A stretch of DNA of 64,000 nucleotides, taken from contig JAGCVX010000012.1 of assembly GCA_017962145.1 (NCBI GenBank), forward strand, positions 1 to 64,000. Direction: 5' to 3'. The translations under genes were made by a program, and so were the position numbers. Numbering within the stretch: position 1 is the first letter of the stretch; the number at the start of each line of letters is the position of its first letter. Below are positions 45,399-54,618 of the stretch, piece after piece. The notes beneath the pieces were generated by a model that searched no databases, was not told where the DNA came from, and saw only the letters and a list, made by a program, of their open reading frames with translations. The stretch is from Clostridiales bacterium (lineage in GTDB: Bacteria; Bacillota; Clostridia; Saccharofermentanales; Saccharofermentanaceae).

Positions 45399-46479
45399 AA
45401 CCGGCCTCCTTCAAAAGCGCAAAGGCTTCGACCGCTTCTTTCGCCGTACCCAGAAGGACGCTCACCTGGCCGCCTTCGTAGGTGCGGAAGTTACGGATAT
45501 TGATGTTGCGGATATTGATATTTCCTTTTCCGAGGATGGCCGTGATACGGGCCAGCTCACCCGGCTTATCGTCGACATAGACCGTCAGCATGGAAGATGC
45601 TTCGAGCGCGCCGCGAAGATTCGTATCGAGATGATCGCGGTAGCATCCGCCCTGCGCAAAGAGCTTTTCAAGCTGTGCCTTATCGTCAGCGGAAAGTGCC
45701 TCTTTCCATGTGGAAAGAAGGTCGATATATTGCTCAAGGACCGGGATCAGTGCTTCACGGGAATTCTCCGTGATGCCCGCCCAGAGTTTCGGATCGGAAG
45801 ATGCGATCCTCGTGATGTCGCGGAATCCTCCTGCAGCCATACGGGACAGCGCTCCGTCATCGAGGTTGGCCAGAAGGAGCGACAGACTGCTTGCTACGAT
45901 ATGCGGAAGATGGGAAACTGCCGCCACACGTGCATCGTGTTCCTTGGCTGTCATGCGCATCGGGATCGCACCGACCGCGCGGATCAGTTTTTCAAAACGG
46001 TCCAGACTTCTGGCGGATACTTCCGAAGACTCCGGAACACAGATCACATACAGTGCATTTTCAAAAAGAGCTTCGCTGCTGCATGCATAACCGTGACGCT
46101 CGGAACCTGCCATCGGGTGACCGCCCACAAAGTTCGGGAGCGTGATCGCGTCCATGACCGGAGCCTTGACCGAGCCGACGTCAGTGATCAGACCAATATC
46201 AAGTTTGGAAAGTAGCGGCTGCATGGCCTTGATGGCATCGACCGGCGCACAGAGGATGACCAGATCACAGCCCGACAGGATCGACAGATCGTCTTTGCTG
46301 TACTCGGAAATCACACCTTCTTTGACCGCCATCTCCAGCGACGGAATATCCGGATCGACAGCTACGATCTTTTCCACATCGGTGCGGTTCTTGATCGCCT
46401 TCGCCAGTGATCCTCCGATCAGGCCCAGACCGACGATTCCGACCTTGCTGATCCCCGTGGATTTCGATTCCTCTTGCAT
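45385..46479 (-). CDS. tyrA: Prephenate dehydrogenase with C-terminal ACT domain
   Basis: 364 aa. NAD loop VGIVGLGLIGGSLAKAI near residue 14, the GGHPMAGSERHG active-site segment near 115, and an ACT domain (about 293-364) with VDDKPGELARITAIL, the usual site for tyrosine feedback. First gene of the aromatic operon; makes 4-hydroxyphenylpyruvate for tyrosine. Confidence 0.95.
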   Translation of the reverse strand: MQEESKSTGISKVGIVGLGLIGGSLAKAIKNRTDVEKIVAVDPDIPSLEMAVKEGVISEYSKDDLSILSGCDLVILCAPVDAIKAMQPLLSKLDIGLITDVGSVKAPVMDAITLPNFVGGHPMAGSERHGYACSSEALFENALYVICVPESSEVSARSLDRFEKLIRAVGAIPMRMTAKEHDARVAAVSHLPHIVASSLSLLLANLDDGALSRMAAGGFRDITRIASSDPKLWAGITENSREALIPVLEQYIDLLSTWKEALSADDKAQLEKLFAQGGCYRDHLDTNLRGALEASSMLTVYVDDKPGELARITAILGKGNINIRNINIRNFRTYEGGQVSVLLGTAKEAVEAFALLKEAGYECD

Positions 46480-46510
46480 GCGAAAATACCTCTCTTTTTC
46501 AAGTAGGTCT

Positions 46511-46516
46511 ATTATA
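46511..46516 (-). promoter_or_regulatory. Extended -10 promoter of the aromatic operon
   Basis: Minus strand TGCTATAAT (hexamer 46511-46516), 31 bp before the tyrA ATG. No good -35 at 16-18 bp. Confidence 0.5.
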
Positions 46517-46606
46517 GCACGACAACGGGCTCTTCCGCTTTCATTTTCTAGTATAAACGTGAACGAAAACCGCCTTATCTGCGCTCTTTACCGTTTCTTC
46601 ATCCCG

Positions 46607-49078
46607 TCACTGCGCTTCCTGAAGGATCGTCATCACGCGGTCCTGGATGATCTTTGCCACATCTTCTGCGGATTTCTGACCGGCGAAGTAAGCGGCAGCC
46701 TCTTCCTCCACGACCGCAAGGATCGTCGGATACGTCGCCGTTTTCATCGTCACGTGCTCTAGATACTCGACATATTCTTTTGCTGATTCCGCATCGATCG
46801 GACACATCGTCATAAGATACGGATCGTCCCCATGTTCATTCTTCATCTCGTTATAGTAATCGATATCTTCCTGGTTTAAGATATCCAGCGCTTCGCGATT
46901 GACCGGATTTCCGGCGCCGCGCGCGAGATCCACCATGATGTCCGTAGAAAGAAGCGACTTGATAAAGTCCCACGCCTCTTCCTGATGTGTGGAAAAAGAT
47001 GAGATGCCGATCGAAAGCTCTGCACGCGCGGACAAGCCACCTCCGGAAGCAGAAGGATATCCCACATAGCGGACATTGCCGCCATTTACCTTGGAAAAGG
47101 AACCGAGGCTCCATCTCAGACTCGACATCCAGGTCGGTGCCATCACGCAGAAGCCCTGGTTGATGCCTTCGATAGTAGGATCATAGTCTTCGCTGTCCAT
47201 CGGATCACGTTTCACTTCGCACCTTTTCGCGACTTCCAAAAGCGCGATGAATTCCTGCGAATCAAACTTTGCTTCACAGGAGTTATAGTTTACGAAATAA
47301 GAGATATCTCCCGCGAGCATTTCGTCGAGACATGTCATCGCATCCCGACTGTAAAATGCCGTCTTATCCGAACCGAGCGCATCGAGTTTTCCGAGGAACT
47401 CCGCGTATGTCCATCCATAGCTTCCTGCGCTAAATGCACTGTCGCAGAGCAGGCAGTCCGGTGTGAAAGAAAGCGGCAGCTGGAAGAGTTTTCCGTTCGT
47501 TTCAAAAGCACGGAAAACATTATCGAAATAAAGACTTCGGTCGATGCCGGAACGATCATCCATGAAGCTATTCAGATCCACCAGGACCGACTCATTTTCA
47601 AACTCGCCAAAGCTATCGAAATTCATCACGATATCCGGACCCACACCGGATTTCATATCCAGGAAAACGCGGTATGCGAGGTCCGCTTCCGCAAGCTGGA
47701 AAGACGGAATCGTGCTGTTAATATCGTCACGCAGATCGTACGTCAGTACTCTCGCTTTTCCATCGGGTTTTCTGTTATATTCCACGATGCAGTCCATCAA
47801 AGTCTCTGAATAGATCCCGTTTGCGCTTAAGTGCAGGATCGTTTTTCCGGCATGCGGATTCTTATCGGCTTTCCAGAAATGCAGCATCTGAAGATATGTG
47901 TTTTCCGGATGCTTTTCATCTTCAACCGTCTGATAAAAATACATATCTTCCGGAGACGACATACGGCACGTTTTCTGCTCGATCCGAAGGTAATTCACAT
48001 CTGTCTCATTCCAGTTTATGACCGCCTCTCGATCGCCGGTAAACAGATCCACTTTGACGATACCGTTCGCGCCGATTCCATAGCACGCATTATCACCCTG
48101 GAAAAGAACATCCGGAAGTTTATCTGACAACGCGATCAGGTCGCCTGTTACTTCTCCGGTTGCGATATCGATCTGCTGCAGGTATCTGTTGATCTCATAA
48201 TGATCTTCATCTATGGAGGTGTATTTTTCGAGAAGGACATAGAGTTTCCCATCGATGACAAAACCATTCTGCATATTCATCATGCTGCCGGGGCTGCTGG
48301 GTGCATTCCCGCTATATGTCCAGATATCCTGTCCGGAAGCATCCAAAAGTGCGGCACCACTTGTCGTGACCAGAACGATCCTTCTGTCGGACATGGTATA
48401 CGCCGTGGAATTGTGCCGGTCGAAGAATACTCCATATTCCCAATCCATCGGAGTCCATCTTTTGCACTCCGAGATCTCCCCGTTCTCGTCAAAAAGAACG
48501 GTGGCCATGCAGTACCCCTCCACATCAAAATCCAATATCATTTCGACCATTCCCAGCGTGCCGTCCGCCAGCGCAAAAACCGCCCCGCTCAAGCACTCTT
48601 CTTCTGCACGCACAGAATAAAGATACTCTCCGGAAGACGAAAAGATCGCTACCGCTTCTACCCAGTACTGGTAATAGATTTCGTAGTACTGATCCTTTTC
48701 TTCCGGATACTTGAACTGATTCAGTTGTTCTCTGACATCATCCGGGATAACGTAGGAGACATCGTATCCCAGTGCGATATAATCCCCGACAAAAAACGGC
48801 TTCGGATCCATCTCGAAATAATCGATTTCTTTGGACGTATCGATCGGGATCTTAAGCACGCCTTCCTCATGCTCATAGAACGGATCATCTTCGCTGACCA
48901 CTTCTGCTTTGTAATCGATATTGTTATTCGGATTGTCTTCGTTATTTCCCACATTCGGAGATCCATACGAAGAAGATGCGCTCGCATCCGCTTCCTTATT
49001 TTTCTTGCAGGAAGCAAGGGAAAGACCCATGCTCATAATGAGCAGCATACTTATGATTTTTCGAGAGTAATCCTTCAT
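46607..49078 (-). CDS. Large extracellular solute-binding lipoprotein
   Basis: 823 aa from ATG 49078 with GGAGGG upstream (a TTG just before it is unlikely). Lipobox LASC (Cys near residue 23). Residues about 40-410 contain repeated beta-strand blades such as WTPMDWEYGVFF and look like a beta-propeller; from about 415 to the end lies a family 1-type binding fold with GVGPDIVMNFDSFGEF, LFQLPLSFTPD and GGGLSARAELSIGISS. It probably captures a carbohydrate at the surface. No permease or ATPase is nearby, so the transporter partners lie elsewhere (perhaps with the ATPase at 11367). Confidence 0.82.
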   Translation of the reverse strand: MKDYSRKIISMLLIMSMGLSLASCKKNKEADASASSSYGSPNVGNNEDNPNNNIDYKAEVVSEDDPFYEHEEGVLKIPIDTSKEIDYFEMDPKPFFVGDYIALGYDVSYVIPDDVREQLNQFKYPEEKDQYYEIYYQYWVEAVAIFSSSGEYLYSVRAEEECLSGAVFALADGTLGMVEMILDFDVEGYCMATVLFDENGEISECKRWTPMDWEYGVFFDRHNSTAYTMSDRRIVLVTTSGAALLDASGQDIWTYSGNAPSSPGSMMNMQNGFVIDGKLYVLLEKYTSIDEDHYEINRYLQQIDIATGEVTGDLIALSDKLPDVLFQGDNACYGIGANGIVKVDLFTGDREAVINWNETDVNYLRIEQKTCRMSSPEDMYFYQTVEDEKHPENTYLQMLHFWKADKNPHAGKTILHLSANGIYSETLMDCIVEYNRKPDGKARVLTYDLRDDINSTIPSFQLAEADLAYRVFLDMKSGVGPDIVMNFDSFGEFENESVLVDLNSFMDDRSGIDRSLYFDNVFRAFETNGKLFQLPLSFTPDCLLCDSAFSAGSYGWTYAEFLGKLDALGSDKTAFYSRDAMTCLDEMLAGDISYFVNYNSCEAKFDSQEFIALLEVAKRCEVKRDPMDSEDYDPTIEGINQGFCVMAPTWMSSLRWSLGSFSKVNGGNVRYVGYPSASGGGLSARAELSIGISSFSTHQEEAWDFIKSLLSTDIMVDLARGAGNPVNREALDILNQEDIDYYNEMKNEHGDDPYLMTMCPIDAESAKEYVEYLEHVTMKTATYPTILAVVEEEAAAYFAGQKSAEDVAKIIQDRVMTILQEAQ

Positions 49079-49228
49079 CAAACAACCCTCCCACTATAAC
49101 ACACAACAACTCACTTTAAGTGTAGCAGGATTACATCTCCGATACGTTACCGATTCGTCACCTGAATATGACAATCCGGAAGAAGTGCCGGATGCACATT
49201 CTCCCGGATCATCTTTTCAGATTTTCAC

Positions 49229-49903
49229 TCAGTTTCTTGCTTCGAAATCTGCATCGATCTCTTCACGCCAGGCAGCATCCATCTTGCCCTTTCTTCTCAT
49301 GCTTCCGATCGCCTTTCCGAGGCAGTTAAAGTTGATCGCCGTACCGACTGCATCGCAGTGATAATTCACGGCGTGTTCCTTTTCGATACCGAAGCTTTTT
49401 GCGGTGCTGACCGCATCGATGTTCGCACCGAGGAACAGGAATTCCCATCCCTCTTCCTTCTTCTTTTCGATCATCTTCTTGACCTTCTCCGCGGTAAATT
49501 CATGGCTGCTGTTTTCCATACCGTCTGTCGTGATAACGAAGATGGTGTGCGCAGGAACATCGTCTTTGCGGATATACTTATGGATGTTTTCGATATGCCG
49601 GATCGTCGAACCGGCCGCATCTAAAAGTGCGGTACAGCCGCGTACGAAGTATTCCTTTTCCGTCATCTCCGGAACATCCGAAAGCTTCACACGATCGTGC
49701 AGTGTCTCTACTGTCGAGTCGAAAAGAACTGTCGAGACGTAGCACTCGCCCTCTTCTTTTTTCTGCTTTTGGATCATGGAGTTAAACCCTCCGATGGTAT
49801 CGCTTTCGAGTCCGCCCATCGAGCCGCTTCTGTCGAGAATAAAAACGATCTCGGTGATGTTGTTCTTTGCTTCTTTATTGATGTTGTTGATCTCTTTTTT
49901 CAT
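49229..49903 (-). CDS. VWA-domain protein
   Basis: 224 aa. Starts with a short polar N-terminus and a von Willebrand A domain: MIDAS FILDRSGSMGGLES near residue 20, the Thr in RGCTALLDA and the Asp in VITTDGMENSS. No signal peptide or TM, so cytoplasmic. VWA proteins bind metals and partner proteins; the related TerY/TerF-like set is found with tellurite/stress loci. Here it is a single gene between a solute-binding lipoprotein and a polyferredoxin module, so no partner can be named. Confidence 0.88.
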   Translation of the reverse strand: MKKEINNINKEAKNNITEIVFILDRSGSMGGLESDTIGGFNSMIQKQKKEEGECYVSTVLFDSTVETLHDRVKLSDVPEMTEKEYFVRGCTALLDAAGSTIRHIENIHKYIRKDDVPAHTIFVITTDGMENSSHEFTAEKVKKMIEKKKEEGWEFLFLGANIDAVSTAKSFGIEKEHAVNYHCDAVGTAINFNCLGKAIGSMRRKGKMDAAWREEIDADFEARN

Positions 49904-49973
49904 GTTTCTTTCCTCCTGTTAACTTGCGTTTTGCATCTCTTGCTTACAAGTACATTTAACCGAAAACGGACAT

Positions 49974-49997
49974 AAAAAAGGTCGCTTCAAAAGCGAC
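49974..49997 (-). terminator. Terminator after the polyferredoxin gene
   Basis: 7-bp stem GTCGCTT/AAGCGAC with a three-base loop and, on the minus strand, a TTTTTT tract (about 49974-49979). The plus strand also has six T, so it may be bidirectional. Confidence 0.8.
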
Positions 49998-50030
49998 ACT
50001 TTTTTGCGTTTATTCTTCTTTGTTTTCCGA

Positions 50031-50915
50031 TCACTTTTTCGGAGGAATAAATCCCTGCGTCAGTGCCTTCGTCGGACAGTTTCTCACACAGTCTCCGCAG
50101 CGGACACACTCCATGCTGTTCGGATTTTTCGACGGATCGATATTCATGCGGCAGGCCTTTTCGCACGCGTGGCAGTGCACACATTTTTCCGTATCCAGAT
50201 GCATCCTAAAAAGCGCGAACTTATTGAAGAATCCGTAAAATGCACCGAGCGGGCAGATGTATTTACAAAAAGGTCTCCACGCGATCAGAGCCGATACCAA
50301 AACGATCAGAAGCACGATCAGTTTCCAGTGGAAAAGCGCACCCAGCTGCGGACGGATCGTCTTGTCCGCCAGCGCCAGAAAGATTCCCGAAACAGTACCC
50401 GAAGGACACACGTATTTACAGAATGCCGGCGTCAACGGGATGCAAAGCGGAAGCAATATCACCAGCACAAGAAGGACCAGATACTTGAGGTATCGCAAAT
50501 ACTTATCCAGCACAAACTGGTTCTTTTTGAAAAACGGGATCATGTAGATCAGATCCTGCAGGAATCCGAACGGGCATAAAAAGCCACACACCGCACGACC
50601 CAAAAGCGCGCCGACAAAGATCAGTATTCCGACTACATAATAGGGGAAACGAAACTTCAGTCCGCTCAAAAAGCTCTGCAGCGATCCGATCGGACATGCG
50701 CCTACCGCACCAGGACAGGAATAGCAGTTAAGACCAGGCACGCATACTTTTTTCAGGTCGCCTTTATAGATCTTTCCGGTGAAAAAGCCCTTCAGATTTG
50801 CATTCTGAATCAGCGCGGCAACGGCCTGGATCCCCATGTGCATGCATCTTCCGGACCGTGCGCGGCTGTTTGTTTTTTTATTCTTTTTCCCTACCGACTC
50901 AGCCAATTCCGACAC
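50031..50915 (-). CDS. NapH-like 4Fe-4S membrane polyferredoxin
   Basis: 294 aa from a GTG that overlaps the CD1871A-like gene by 17 nt; a later ATG (MHMGIQ) is possible. Four or five TM segments, with cysteine clusters CYSCPGAVGACPIG, CGFLCPFGF, CKYVCPSG and CKYICPLG near the membrane, and two cytoplasmic 4Fe-4S motifs at the C-terminus, CVHCHACEKAC and CVRCGDCVRNC. Such proteins carry electrons across or to the membrane. Partner genes here are a CXXC micro-protein and a TlpA-like lipoprotein, so it probably supplies electrons to an extracytoplasmic thiol. Confidence 0.9.
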   Translation of the reverse strand: MSELAESVGKKNKKTNSRARSGRCMHMGIQAVAALIQNANLKGFFTGKIYKGDLKKVCVPGLNCYSCPGAVGACPIGSLQSFLSGLKFRFPYYVVGILIFVGALLGRAVCGFLCPFGFLQDLIYMIPFFKKNQFVLDKYLRYLKYLVLLVLVILLPLCIPLTPAFCKYVCPSGTVSGIFLALADKTIRPQLGALFHWKLIVLLIVLVSALIAWRPFCKYICPLGAFYGFFNKFALFRMHLDTEKCVHCHACEKACRMNIDPSKNPNSMECVRCGDCVRNCPTKALTQGFIPPKK

Positions 50916-51054
50916 ACTCCATACAGATTCGGGCCGCCTTCACCAGGACCATTTTTGCCTGGTCCTGAAAGATCCCGGTCAGGATCAAAGCCACCCCTAA
51001 AACCAGAAAACAGCACGTCAGAATATTCTTCTTTTTGTCCGGCATTTTACTCAT
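50899..51054 (-). CDS. CD1871A-like CXXC micro-protein
   Basis: 51 aa, MSKMPDKKKN start. One TM (about 11-30) and a C-terminal tail ending ARICMECVGIG with a CMEC pair, which matches the small CD1871A-type family of Clostridia. Its ATG overlaps the stop of the TlpA-like gene (ATGA) and its end overlaps the polyferredoxin gene, so the three are coupled. Two further Cys are next to each other near residue 14. It may pass electrons between the polyferredoxin and the TlpA-like protein; that is inference. Confidence 0.85.
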   Translation of the reverse strand: MSKMPDKKKNILTCCFLVLGVALILTGIFQDQAKMVLVKAARICMECVGIG

Positions 51055-51650
51055 AGATAGTTCTCGATCAGCGCGGCCCAGGAATCGTAGTCGTTGCTTC
51101 CGACGATATACTTTTCTCCGTCCGCCATCGTGATCACGTGTCCGTTTTTATCGACAAAGATCGTAGTCGGCACATATCCGGACTGATACGGAGCAAATGC
51201 ATCGACGTACATGCAGATCGGATACGTGATCCCGGCATCCGCAAGTACCGCCTTGACATCTTCTTCCATACCATCTGTGGAATAAACACCGATCAGTTCA
51301 ACGCCTTTACTCTTATAGTCTTCATAGATCTTCTCGAGCTCCGGCATCTCCCCTACACAAGGTCCGCACCAGGGCTCCCAGAAGTTGATGATCGTCAGTT
51401 CGTTTTCGGCAAATACACTTTCCGTTATCGTATTGCCGTCGCGATCCGTGATCGTGAAAAGGATGTCCGGCTGAAAATCTCCTCCGTTGTTTTCTTCCGT
51501 GTCCTTTTCGTCTTTGTCCTGAGTTTCCTTTACTTCTTCTTTCTTTTCTACCTTTTTCCTCTTCTTCGTCTCCTCCGTTTTACTGCATGCACCAACTGTT
51601 CCTGTAAGAAGGATCAGCGCAGCAAGAATCATGGAATTGATTTTCTTCAT
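51051..51650 (-). CDS. TlpA-like thioredoxin-fold lipoprotein
   Basis: 199 aa from ATG 51650. Lipobox VGAC (Cys22), a strongly charged Lys/Glu linker to about residue 60, then a thioredoxin fold with the redox motif WCGPC in INFWEPWCGPCVGEMPEL and the cis-Pro in SGYVPTTIFVD. It should reduce disulfides on the outer face of the membrane. First of the three coupled genes, 37 nt after glnA, so perhaps co-transcribed with it. Confidence 0.92.
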   Translation of the reverse strand: MKKINSMILAALILLTGTVGACSKTEETKKRKKVEKKEEVKETQDKDEKDTEENNGGDFQPDILFTITDRDGNTITESVFAENELTIINFWEPWCGPCVGEMPELEKIYEDYKSKGVELIGVYSTDGMEEDVKAVLADAGITYPICMYVDAFAPYQSGYVPTTIFVDKNGHVITMADGEKYIVGSNDYDSWAALIENYL

Positions 51651-51687
51651 AAAGTGAAACTCCTTTTTTGGATTTCCCAGTACTATA

Positions 51688-53118
51688 TCAAAGATCGTAG
51701 TACATGGCAAATTCCATCGGGTGCGGAAGTTTGTTGATCCGGCCCGCGGCCTTCTTATTTCTTTCGATCAGCTGCTTAAGAAGTCTTTCCGGGAATACAC
51801 CGCCGGCAGTAAGATAATCGTGATCCTCTTCAAGTGCGCGGATCGCTTCATCCAGAGATGCCGGAAGACCGGTAAGTTTTGCTTTTTCTTCATCGGAAAG
51901 TGTATAGAGATTGCAGTCATACGGACCCCATCCGTTAGCATGCGGATCGATCTTGTTCTTGATGCCGTCCAGACCCGCCATCAGGATCGCGGCATACGCA
52001 TAGTACGGGTTGCATGTCGCATCCGGATTACGAAGTTCGAAACGCTTGGTCTCCGGTGTCTTTGCATAAGCCGGAATACGGATGACCGCAGAACGGTTAC
52101 TCATCGCATATCCGATCGTGACCGGCGCTTCGTAGCCCGGGATCAGACGCTTATAGGAATTCGTCGAAGGATTCGTGATCGCACAGATGGATCTTGCGTG
52201 CTTTAAAAGTCCGCCCATAAACCAGTGCGCGGTCTCACTTAACTGTGCGTATCCGTCCTTATCGTAGAAGACCGGTTTGCCGTCCTTCATAAGGAGCATA
52301 TGAACATGCATACCGGAACCTGCTTCTTCTGCCAAGGGCTTTGGCATAAAGGTCGCGGTCGCGCCTTCGAGCATCGCTTCGTTCTTGATAACATACTTGG
52401 CGGACATCGTATCGTCGGCAAGTTTCAGCATATCGCCGAGCTCAACTTCGATCTCCATCTGACCGGAACCGCCGACCTCCGGATGGTGATACTTCACACC
52501 GATGCCCCACTCCTTCATGGAAAGGCACATCGAGCTTCTCAGATCGTTTCGGATATCCGTCGGAAGGCTGTTATGGTAACCGGCACCGGCCATGACCTGG
52601 TAGCCGTTATTGTTCGTATCGTCGCCGGACGCATAGTGTGCCTGCGAGGTATAGATGCTCGCGGACATATCGTAGTAATCCGTCTTGTAACGCACGTCGT
52701 CGAAGATATAGAATTCGTATTCCGGTCCGATGATCATCTGATCCGCGACACCTGTCTCCTTCATGTACTCCAGCGCACGGATCGCGACATTTCTCGGATA
52801 CTGGTCAAAAGGCTTATTCTCGGGAAGGGCGATGACACGAACATCACCGATCATGGAAAGAGTCGGCACACCGCAGTAGCGGTCCACAACTGCCGAATCC
52901 AGTACAGGAATGAAGACCATGTCGCTGTTTTCTACCGGCGCGTATCCGTAGTTACTGCCATCGAATCCGATTCCCTGCTCCATCGTGCTTTCTGTAAGTC
53001 GCTCTGCCGGGATGGCCAGATGTCTCCATCTGCCGTCGATATCGGTCAGCTTAAAATCGATCATCTCGATCTTTAATTCGTCGATCAGTTTACGGATGTC
53101 CTCTAACGTCTTTGTCAT
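51688..53118 (-). CDS. glnA: Glutamine synthetase, type I
   Basis: 476 aa. Seen: MIDFKLTDIDGRWRHLAIP, the GFDGSNYGYAPVENSDM loop, PEYEFYIFDDV with metal-binding Glu, GSGMHVHMLL with the metal His, and NPSTNSYKRLIPGYEAPV. It makes glutamine in the cytoplasm. The NLYTLSDEEK segment is where adenylylated enzymes carry the modified Tyr, but no adenylyltransferase gene is in the window. I see no GlnR site in the 57-nt gap upstream. Confidence 0.95.
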   Translation of the reverse strand: MTKTLEDIRKLIDELKIEMIDFKLTDIDGRWRHLAIPAERLTESTMEQGIGFDGSNYGYAPVENSDMVFIPVLDSAVVDRYCGVPTLSMIGDVRVIALPENKPFDQYPRNVAIRALEYMKETGVADQMIIGPEYEFYIFDDVRYKTDYYDMSASIYTSQAHYASGDDTNNNGYQVMAGAGYHNSLPTDIRNDLRSSMCLSMKEWGIGVKYHHPEVGGSGQMEIEVELGDMLKLADDTMSAKYVIKNEAMLEGATATFMPKPLAEEAGSGMHVHMLLMKDGKPVFYDKDGYAQLSETAHWFMGGLLKHARSICAITNPSTNSYKRLIPGYEAPVTIGYAMSNRSAVIRIPAYAKTPETKRFELRNPDATCNPYYAYAAILMAGLDGIKNKIDPHANGWGPYDCNLYTLSDEEKAKLTGLPASLDEAIRALEEDHDYLTAGGVFPERLLKQLIERNKKAAGRINKLPHPMEFAMYYDL

Positions 53119-53175
53119 GGTTCTTCCTCCTGAAAATGTTTTATTCAGTTTTTATATTCCCAGCACCGCGCCCTG

Positions 53176-54288
53176 TCACGCGCCCAGAAGATTCTGGTCA
53201 AACGCGAAAAGCGCTTCGTTGATGCTGTACATATCGTAGTTTTTGTTCGTGATGAAATACTCCACGATCACGTCCGCCTTATTTGCATGTGAAAGTGCAA
53301 ATCCGGCTTTCTTTAAAAATGCTTCCGTCTCGGGAAGATCCAGTTCCAGTGCAACAGCCAGCGCCAGCGCGGTCTGTTTGCTCGGACGGTAATGGATATC
53401 ACTTCGGATCTTCGAGAAAAGTTTTCTGTCGATGTTGGCTTTCTTATAGCAGTCGGAATCCTTCATGCCGCGCTCATCGATCATGCGAAGCAGCGCCTGT
53501 GAAAAGCTCTCATCCAGATTCTCCAGCGCTTCCTTCAAGCCGCTGTTCACCGCCGAGCCGGCCATCGCCAAAGCCTTCGGCTCTGCCTGAAGACTCATCG
53601 CACAGCGAGGTGCCTCTTCGTCCAAAGACGGTGCTTCCTCATCGACGCACGCGTCGGACGCTTTCTTTTCTTTTGCAAATACAGAACGTCTGCTTCCCGA
53701 TACTCCGCCAAATGAGATAGACTTTGCGATATCTCCCAGGAACGATCCTTTTCGTTCTTCCTGCTCACAATTATTTTTCACATAAGCGGAAACATCCGAC
53801 CAGAGTCCCTGACTCATGCGGAAGGTGTTTTTATCGAAGATCACCAGGATAACATCCATCTCGTGCTCTTCCAGGAAATGACGGATCGTACGCACCGCGA
53901 TCTCCAGCGCGCCGTCGAGCGGATAACCGTAAGCGCCGGAAGAGATCAGAGGAAATGCGATACTTTCGCAGTTGTTTTCAAGAGCAAGATTCAGGGAATT
54001 CTGGTATGCCTCCATGAGTTTCTGCGGCTCGCCGCGTCTTCCTCCGGTCCAGATCGGACCGACGGTATGGATGACATATCTCGCAGGCAGATCATATCCG
54101 CCCGTGATCTTCGCCTCACCGGTCTCACAGCCGTTGAGCGTTTTGCATTCTTCCAGAAGGCGCGGACCGGCAGCGCGATGGATCGCACCATCGACACCTC
54201 CACCGCCGAGCAGCGACTTGTTCGCCGCGTTTACGATGGCATCCACGTTCAGTTTCGTAATATTACCTAAAACGATTCGAAAAGGCAT
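53176..54288 (-). CDS. Macro-domain / helix-turn-helix fusion protein
   Basis: 370 aa. Residues 1-170 are a macro domain, ADP-ribose binding or hydrolase type: [23 protein letters not shown] and [13 protein letters not shown] low-complexity acidic stretch follows (about 200-240). The C-terminal 110 residues are a helical DNA-binding-like domain seen with macro domains in Clostridia: [54 protein letters not shown]. Probably links ADP-ribose sensing to gene control. Close to glnA but no direct link is shown. Confidence 0.87.
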   Translation of the reverse strand: MPFRIVLGNITKLNVDAIVNAANKSLLGGGGVDGAIHRAAGPRLLEECKTLNGCETGEAKITGGYDLPARYVIHTVGPIWTGGRRGEPQKLMEAYQNSLNLALENNCESIAFPLISSGAYGYPLDGALEIAVRTIRHFLEEHEMDVILVIFDKNTFRMSQGLWSDVSAYVKNNCEQEERKGSFLGDIAKSISFGGVSGSRRSVFAKEKKASDACVDEEAPSLDEEAPRCAMSLQAEPKALAMAGSAVNSGLKEALENLDESFSQALLRMIDERGMKDSDCYKKANIDRKLFSKIRSDIHYRPSKQTALALAVALELDLPETEAFLKKAGFALSHANKADVIVEYFITNKNYDMYSINEALFAFDQNLLGA

Positions 54289-54328
54289 GACTTCGTTGCC
54301 CTCCTTCTCCGGATTCTACTTCATTATA

Positions 54329-54613
54329 CTACCGTTTTTTCAGACAGCGGACTTTATCCTTGGTATTCGGCGCCAGCGGATAAGTCGGTTTTTTCGGAGT
54401 ATGCTGATCGATATACCGGGTGACGTTTTCGATCTTCGGATACATTCTTTCGGAACGGTCAGTAATATACATGCCATTCGAATAAAAGTGCGGATCTCCG
54501 TGGCTGTCGCCGAGATTATTTTTCTTTTCCAGAAGGGTCGAAAAGATCCACAACGCCAGCGCAAAACCCGCTGCCGGACCCATAAGGATCGTAATAAATT
54601 GTAATCCTGTCAT
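54329..54613 (-). CDS. Small membrane protein of unknown function
   Basis: 94 aa from ATG 54613 (MTGLQFITILMGPAAGFALA); a GTG three codons upstream is possible. One TM at about 5-25 and a polar tail of 65 residues rich in Pro and Lys. Starts five bases after the zinc-ribbon gene stop, with AGGGG upstream, so translated as its partner. I do not recognise a family. Confidence 0.7.
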   Translation of the reverse strand: MTGLQFITILMGPAAGFALALWIFSTLLEKKNNLGDSHGDPHFYSNGMYITDRSERMYPKIENVTRYIDQHTPKKPTYPLAPNTKDKVRCLKKR

Positions 54614-54618
54614 GCTCC

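Noticed and set aside
49229..54288. Tellurite-resistance (Ter) type locus from VWA and macro genes
   Set aside because: No TerD/TerC-type genes, and glnA and the redox module lie between the two.
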